Below are positions 58,950 through 64,000 of a stretch of 64,000 bases of DNA, in pieces (position 1 is the first letter of the stretch; every line of letters begins with the position of its first letter). A model generated the notes under the pieces. The model made no database searches, was not told the origin of the DNA, and saw only the letters and a program-made list of their open reading frames with translations. Source of the DNA: Plazaster borealis (Eukaryota; Echinodermata; Asteroidea; Forcipulatida; Labidiasteridae); the NCBI GenBank assembly GCA_021014325.1, contig CM037472.1:31706234-31770233 (forward strand). Reading direction: 5' to 3'. The position numbers and the translations under genes were made by a program.

Positions 58950-59291
58950 AAGACAGTTAAACAGTTTCTCACTGTGTGAATCGGTACTGTGTGTGAGTAT
59001 CGCACGTCGATGGCTAGCCCTGCAGGCAGGGCGTCGGTGTCCCTGCACTGACGTCCTGGGTATAATAAAGCTTCTCTATACAACTCGAACAAAATGTTAA
59101 CTAAGGGGTTTTTTTAACCTGATTTGAGAAGCTGAAATTCCGTTAAATTCTTCACGTCCATAACTCCATGCCTGCTGGGTCCAAAAATAACAAATAATTA
59201 TATCCATGGTTGAAACTATTTCCGAAAAAAAAATCGCTGATCCACGCTAGCGTTTTAAACATCATGTACCGATTAACATGTTGGCACGTGT
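58950..59291. other. Non-coding, nothing recognised
   Basis: Intergenic sequence up to the 4-bp target site of the Gypsy element. The short plus-strand frame ending at 59100 is an extension through MITE-A and is not supported. Confidence 0.45.
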
Positions 59292-59295
59292 GCAC

Positions 59296-59492
59296 TGTTA
59301 TGAGACCCTAATACATGTACATGTAATTACGTGTATACAACGCCCGCTGTCAATCATTTTCTGTGTGTAATTCCGTTGACCCTATAGTGGGCGGCGTTAA
59401 TCCGTTATGAAGGATCTAGAATGATCTAGGCTCTGGAAGTTTGAAGTTAGTTTTAGAACTTTCCAGAAAACAACACAAATCCTTTATATACA
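59296..59492 (+). repeat. Truncated 5' LTR
   Basis: First 197 bp of the LTR, including the TATA-like CTTTATATACAGG at its end. Compared with the 3' LTR it has a few substitutions and small indels. Confidence 0.9.
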
Positions 59493-60315
59493 GGGCTGGA
59501 CAATTGTGTTGTCTATATTGATGACATTTTGGTATACAGTGATAACTGGAAAGACCATCTGAAACACTTGGGTGCCCTGTTTGATAAGCTTTCTAAAGCA
59601 AACTTGGTGGCGAATCTCAAAAAGAGTGAGTTTGCCAAAGCAACGGTGACCTACTTAGGTCATGTGGTCGGTCAGGGTCACGTGCTACCCCGAGTAGCAA
59701 AGATCAAAGCTATTCAAGAATTTCCCATGCCCACAGGAAAGAGAGAATTGATGAGATTCCTGGGTATGAGTGGATTTTACAGAAAGTTGGTTCCAAACTT
59801 TAGCACCATTGCGACTCCATTGACTCAACTTTTACAGAAGAATGTAAAGTTTGTTTTGTCTGACTCTTGTCAAAAGGCGTTTGATAATTTAAAGGCCATT
59901 CTGACAAACGAACCAGTTCTGGCTACACCAAATTTTGACAAGGCGTTCAGAATAGCCATTGACGCCAGTGATGTTGGTGTCGGAGCAGTTTTGCTCCAAG
60001 GTGATGAGTCTGGAATCGAGCGACCTATCAGTTACTTTTCAAAGAAACTGAACAAATACCAGGCAAAATACTCCACCATCGAAAAAGAGGCGTTAGGTTT
60101 AGTTCTTGCCCTACAACACTTTGAGGTGTATGTAACGAATGGTGCTGGGGAGACGATCATTTATACTGATCATAACCCACTTGTGTTTTTGGAGAAATTC
60201 AAAACCAAGAACCAGAGGTTATTCCGCTGGAGTTTGATTTTGCAACCATATCCACTCAAGATTGTTCATCGCTGGGAAGAGCAATGTAATTGCGGATGCT
60301 CTGTCCAGAGTTTAG
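59493..60315 (+). pseudogene. Gypsy RT-RNase H fragment
   Basis: Starts in the RT catalytic box (VVYIDDILVYSD), so the finger and palm start are missing. Then RT thumb (YLGHVVGQGHVLPRVAKI, MRFLGMSGFYRKLVPNFS) and RNase H with its acidic residues in AIDASDVGVGAVLLQ, EKEALGLVLALQ and YTDHNPLVFL. A one-base deletion near 60276 shifts the last dozen codons. In the other frame the sequence has the ADALSR-type RNase H end and stops at TAG 60313-60315, only 212 bp before the 3' LTR. No integrase follows RNase H. In canonical Gypsy elements integrase comes next; in the Gmr1-like group of deuterostomes it precedes RT. Confidence 0.85.
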
Positions 60316-60517
60316 AATAATGTACTTAAACACAATTGGTATTATTTCTGATGTGCTAAACCAGTAACAGTGTTTGTAAGATTATTGCTGTTAGCAGATT
60401 ATGGTAAAATGTCTAAGTCGGACGTAACTAAATTGCTTAAATTTTAAATAATTTTGAAGTTTATGTTAACATTCCTTTTTGAAACGAAAATTTCCTTATG
60501 TAAATTTTCTTATTTTA

Positions 60518-60527
60518 TGGGGGGAGA
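60518..60527 (+). other. Polypurine tract
   Basis: GGGGGGAGA immediately 5' of the LTR TG. It primes plus-strand DNA synthesis in LTR retroelements. Confidence 0.8.
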
Positions 60528-61412
60528 TGTTATGAGACCCTAATACATGTACATGTAATTACGTGTATACAACGCACGCTGTCAATCATTTTCTGTGTGT
60601 AAGTCCGTTGACCCTAGTGGGCGGCGTTAATCCGTTATGAAGGATCTAGAATGATCTAGGCTCTGGAAGTTTGAAGTTAGTTTTAGAACTTTCCAGAAAA
60701 CAACACAAATCCTTTATATACAGGCTGGGGATCAATCTTCGAGGGGACACAAATACTCAAGACTGGTGGAAGCTACGACTTCTGTGATTGTGATTCAACT
60801 CGTTGGAGGAGCTTTTGGTAGAGTTCGCTTTTGACCGTGTGCAGTTAAAGAGCTTAATTTAAATCCGGAAAGGACAGTTTCGAACTTAATCTACAGTTCG
60901 GTATTTTGGGGTCTTCTTCCCCATATTTTGTGGCGGGTGTCAGATTGTGTACCCGTTGTTGCTTCGTCTTCTTCTGGACATTTTTCGGAGTGAGTTCGCC
61001 CCGTGATAGCTCATAGTCACATCGGCAAAGAACTGTTTTACCGCCCCTGGAGTTGATCGTTTTAGAGCCAGTGTATGTGATCCTCACTGTATCTTCTGTT
61101 GCCGTGATCCTCGCCTGTATTTCATCCCGGTTGACGTATTAGCCTGTGAGATTACTTATTTTGTATACGATCTATTTTAATGTACACTTGTTTTACTCAA
61201 TCATTGTACGTTTTTTAAACCCAATAGGTATTTGAAGTGGCCGATAGTTTCATTATTAAATCACTTTGATTCTGTGTTCTTTACATCCGTGTCACCTTGT
61301 TTGATTTCTTTGTTGGGGTGCCCTGTTTGATTTCTTTGTTGCATCTGAGAAAATTCAGGCTTTTTGAGTGATTTATATTCACGGATAGTTTGGAGATTTT
61401 TGGATCGTAACA
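60528..61412 (+). repeat. 3' LTR
   Basis: 885 bp, TG...CA ends. Contains the TATA-like TTTATATACAGG about 190 bp in. Short frames inside it are not genes. Confidence 0.9.
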
Positions 61413-61416
61413 GCAC

Positions 61417-61739
61417 ATGCGCGAAATGCGTAGCACCTCCATCGGATTTCGAGTCATTTCATCAAGTGTGCGAACGAGTGTAGTTCAGAAAGTTCAATAG
61501 AGACGTAAATTTTCATTTTATTTTCAAAAATAATGTCATCCAAGGTTAAAATTTACAATGCTGACCCCAGCAGGCATGGAGCTCATGACACAATGAACAT
61601 TTGAACGAAGTTTCGGCTTCCTCCATCAGGTATAAATATGAAGAAGACACACACAAAAAAATCCGCAATGGTAGTACGGGACCTTTATACCCTGGACTCC
61701 GTCATGTTGTATGCAACGGAGGAGTCCAACCTGGGCTAG
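61417..61739. other. Leader of a second Gypsy element or flank
   Basis: No gene. A short hairpin TGGACTCCGTC...GGAGTCCA lies at about 61694-61730. The LTR of the second element was not found within the window. Confidence 0.4.
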
Positions 61740-63650
61740 ATGATTGCGCTATCTTCCGTGGGGGCGCCCTCCATATTAATCGGTCGGTTGGATCAGTACG
61801 ACCAAGTGGAGGATATAAACAATTATCTTGAGAGAATTGAACTATACTTCATAGCCAATGACATACCTGCTGTTAAGAAATTTGCAGGGCCCAATTTCAC
61901 GGCTCTGCTTACCGCGGAGTTCTGCGCTTACGCCCAGCTGCGTCCCGCAGAAATACACACGTTACAATGCACGAAAGCGCATAATTATTTGGTAAGCAGT
62001 GCCATGAAATTGGGCCCAGTGCTGTCGAGTGTGGCTGGACCTAGCAGTTTACAAGACTGTGAAAAGTTTGTCGGAACCAAGCCTAGTATCAGAACAATTA
62101 TACAAAGAACTGTGTGATATGCTCATTTCACACTTTGGCCCTCAGCGGTTGGTCATAGCGGAACGGTTCCGATTCTACAAACGCTGGATGGAGAGACAGT
62201 TGCCCAGTAGGCCTACGCAGTGGAACTACATACATTGGCAGGTCTATGTAAATTTGGCGCATTCCTTGATGATGCACTACGAGATCGGCTGGTTTGTGGC
62301 ATTACCAGTCAATACATCCAAAAGCATCTGCTGACAAAAGATGGATTGACTTTCCAAAAAGTTGTTGAAGTTGCCAAAACCCTAGAAACAGCAACAAAAG
62401 ATTTGAAGAAAATCAAGTCGAGTGGAGATGGAGCTGCTGATGCAGACTATTTTCCGCAAAGCCAGTAGGCCTACGCCAAAGGCTCGAGGAAAACCTACTG
62501 GAGGAAACAGACACAAACCAATAAAGCCACCACATGAGGAAACCCTTTGTAACCATTGCCGCTATGACGTATCGCATCAGTCATGCCTAGCCAAGGAGCG
62601 AACCTGTGACAACTGCAAGAAGATTGGACATTGCAAAGGTGTGCAGATCTCCACGTAAACAAATTAGGGCAGTTCTCCAATCAAACGATGATAAAAGTTG
62701 CCAAAGAGATGAAAGTGATTTCTTCGTCGGTGCCATTAACCACGAAACGCTGCAAATAGACGATGTTTGGAAACAAAATCTCTACATACATGGCAACTGC
62801 GTGTCCTTTCTGTTGGACACTGGTTCGGTGGTGAACATTTTGCCGAACAGGATCTACCAATCCCTCAACATTGTAGACAAGACAGTAAACCGATCATCCA
62901 CACACGCCTGTCTGGATTTGTTGGTGGTAAAGCAACACCACTAGGTCCAAACCAGACTGATATACCAGGTGAAGGACAAAACACAGCTGTGTACACACCA
63001 GGGAAATTTCTTGTTGTAGCTGATGCCCTCTCAAGAACACCATTGAAATCAACAGAAGATGGGACTGATAAGTTTACAGAGGAAGTAGAGGCTCACATCA
63101 ACTTGATCACGAAGCACTGGCCAGTCTCTGAAAGGGAAACTAACCGAGACAAAACAGGAGACTGCTCTTGATACTTGATAACAGCTTAACACTAATTTGT
63201 CACATCGTACGTCAAAGAGTGGATGGCCGATGTATACCAAAGATCTTGAATCTGCAAGTGTTCTTCGCTACTGGGAAGAACAAGACTAAATCAGTGTGAT
63301 CATGGAGCAATAAACTAGATTATTGCTCCATGGTGTGATTGATGTCATCCTAACGTATTGTGATCGCATCATAATCCCAGTAAAGATGCGTCAAGACATG
63401 CTGACAAAAATACATGCAGGTCACCAGGGTATCTCCAAATGCAGACTTCGAGCTGGTCAAGCAGTCTGGTGGCCAAGTATTGGCACTGATATAGCTCAAT
63501 ATGTCAAGATGTGTGATCACTGCCAACATAAACAGACGGCCCACTGCCAGACAGTCCATGGCAACGAATAGCCATGTGTTTTTGGATTGTTACTCGAAAT
63601 GGATCAAAGAGGTTTCCAGATGGTTGTCGAAATATTTCGTTCCATTAAGT
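61740..63650 (+). pseudogene. Second Gypsy element: gag, protease, RNase H end and integrase remnants
   Basis: Gag: LDQYDQVEDINNYLERIELY (from about 61770), interrupted by a MITE, resuming with ERFRFYKRW, then DDALRDRLVCGITSQYIQK and FQKVVEVAKTLETATKDLKK (to 62468). Nucleocapsid-like Cys/His: CDNCKKIGHC. Protease: FLLDTGSVVNILPNRIYQSL (about 62803-62862). The RT and most of RNase H are deleted; YTPGKFLVVADALSR (about 62992-63036) is the RNase H end. Integrase HHCC region: [20 protein letters not shown] and MCDHCQ (63415-63525), followed by a short core remnant. Several frameshifts. The order protease, RNase H, integrase is that of ordinary Gypsy/Metaviridae elements, unlike the element at 59296. 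Confidence 0.85.
61888..62016. mobile_element. MITE family D inside gag, CAG target duplication
   Basis: 129 bp with terminal inverted repeats GGCCCAATTTCACGGCTCTG and, inverted, GGCCCAATTTCATGGCACTG. Flanking CAG at 61885-61887 and 62017-62019. Removing it and one CAG restores a continuous gag frame across the site. Same family as 10104-10297. Confidence 0.88.
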
Positions 63651-63828
63651 TATTTACTAGTTGAATGGCCCTAAACATAACATAACCATAGCGTGTAAAC
63701 CACAAAGAGGTTTCCAGATGGTTGTCCGAACATTTCGTTCCAAAGTTATTCACTAGTTGAAGGACCCTAAACATAACATAACCCTAGCGTGTAAGCCACA
63801 AAGAGGTTTCCAGATGGTTGTCAGAATA
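63605..63828. repeat. ~97-bp tandem repeat
   Basis: Units start CAAAGAGGTTTCCAGATGG at 63605, 63703 and 63799 (the third is partial). The first unit overlaps the integrase remnant, so the array arose by amplification of its end. Confidence 0.8.
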
Positions 63829-64000
63829 TAGAGCAGTCATCCAAGCTACACAATTCTGCATTGTTTTCATGCTTATTCCTGCGTGACCAGTGTTGTAACA
63901 CATGCTCGTGACCCTACTTACGCATTTCTCATAATAATGGGGGATAGAATCTCTGGAACAGATTTTCCTGGGACACCGGGACCACACAGCTTCTGTTGTA
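63829..64000. other. Window edge, unassigned
   Basis: No recognisable feature in the last 170 bp. Confidence 0.4.

Larger units (their letters stand above)
59296..61412 (+). mobile_element. Gypsy LTR retrotransposon, deletion derivative
   Basis: Flanked by the 4-bp duplication GCAC (59292-59295 and 61413-61416). The 5' LTR is cut to about 197 bp (59296-59492) and joined directly to the RT catalytic region. The 3' LTR (60528-61412, 885 bp) is complete, TGTTATGAGACCC to GATCGTAACA, and preceded by the polypurine tract GGGGGGAGA. Primer site, gag, protease and the first half of RT are deleted. Confidence 0.92.

Overview
The window looks like a gene-poor, repeat-rich piece of an invertebrate deuterostome genome, most likely an echinoderm and perhaps a starfish. 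This rests on intron-containing genes, Tx1-clade and CR1/L2-type LINEs, Gypsy LTR elements, a foldback transposon built like the TU elements of sea urchin, and a ~350-400 bp TTAA-flanked MITE that I recall (but cannot check) as very common in starfish. No bacterial, organellar or RNA-gene signal was found.

Layout. 1-2.6 kb: non-coding flank with a GGGTCA-rich repeat and one MITE. 2.63-4.36 kb (+): an intact 577-aa ankyrin-repeat protein. 4.4-12.4 kb: AT-rich flank with several MITEs and microsatellites. 12.46-19.13 kb and 26.41-32.95 kb: a direct ~6.6-kb duplication. Each copy holds a four-exon minus-strand gene resembling the actin N-terminal acetyltransferase NAA80. Copy I (13664-18858) is open throughout (194 aa). 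Copy II is a pseudogene. A third, partial copy (23.61-26.19 kb) keeps only exon 1. Between copies I and III lies a broken coiled-coil protein with transposase-like motifs (19956-23390, minus). A 2.0-kb giant-palindrome foldback element (23927-25933) with an 8-bp target duplication splits the third copy.

33.2-55.5 kb is a head-to-tail series of minus-strand Tx1-like LINEs (two near-identical 6.16-kb copies B and A, an older copy C, and two 3' fragments). Every one sits between (TTTA)n tracts, which suggests a microsatellite target site. Copy C is itself interrupted by a plus-strand CR1/L2-type LINE with a 7-bp target duplication. 55.5-59.3 kb is a cluster of long palindromes, tandem repeats and MITEs. 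59.3-61.4 kb is a deletion derivative of a Gypsy element (partial 5' LTR, RT-RNase H, full 3' LTR, 4-bp TSD). 61.7-63.7 kb is a second, decayed Gypsy element of conventional domain order with a MITE inside its gag.

Only two host genes appear functional: the ankyrin gene and NAA80-like copy I. The rest is mobile DNA. The duplicated NAA80 region is a useful natural experiment, because three elements present in one copy and absent from the other give pre-insertion sites inside the window.
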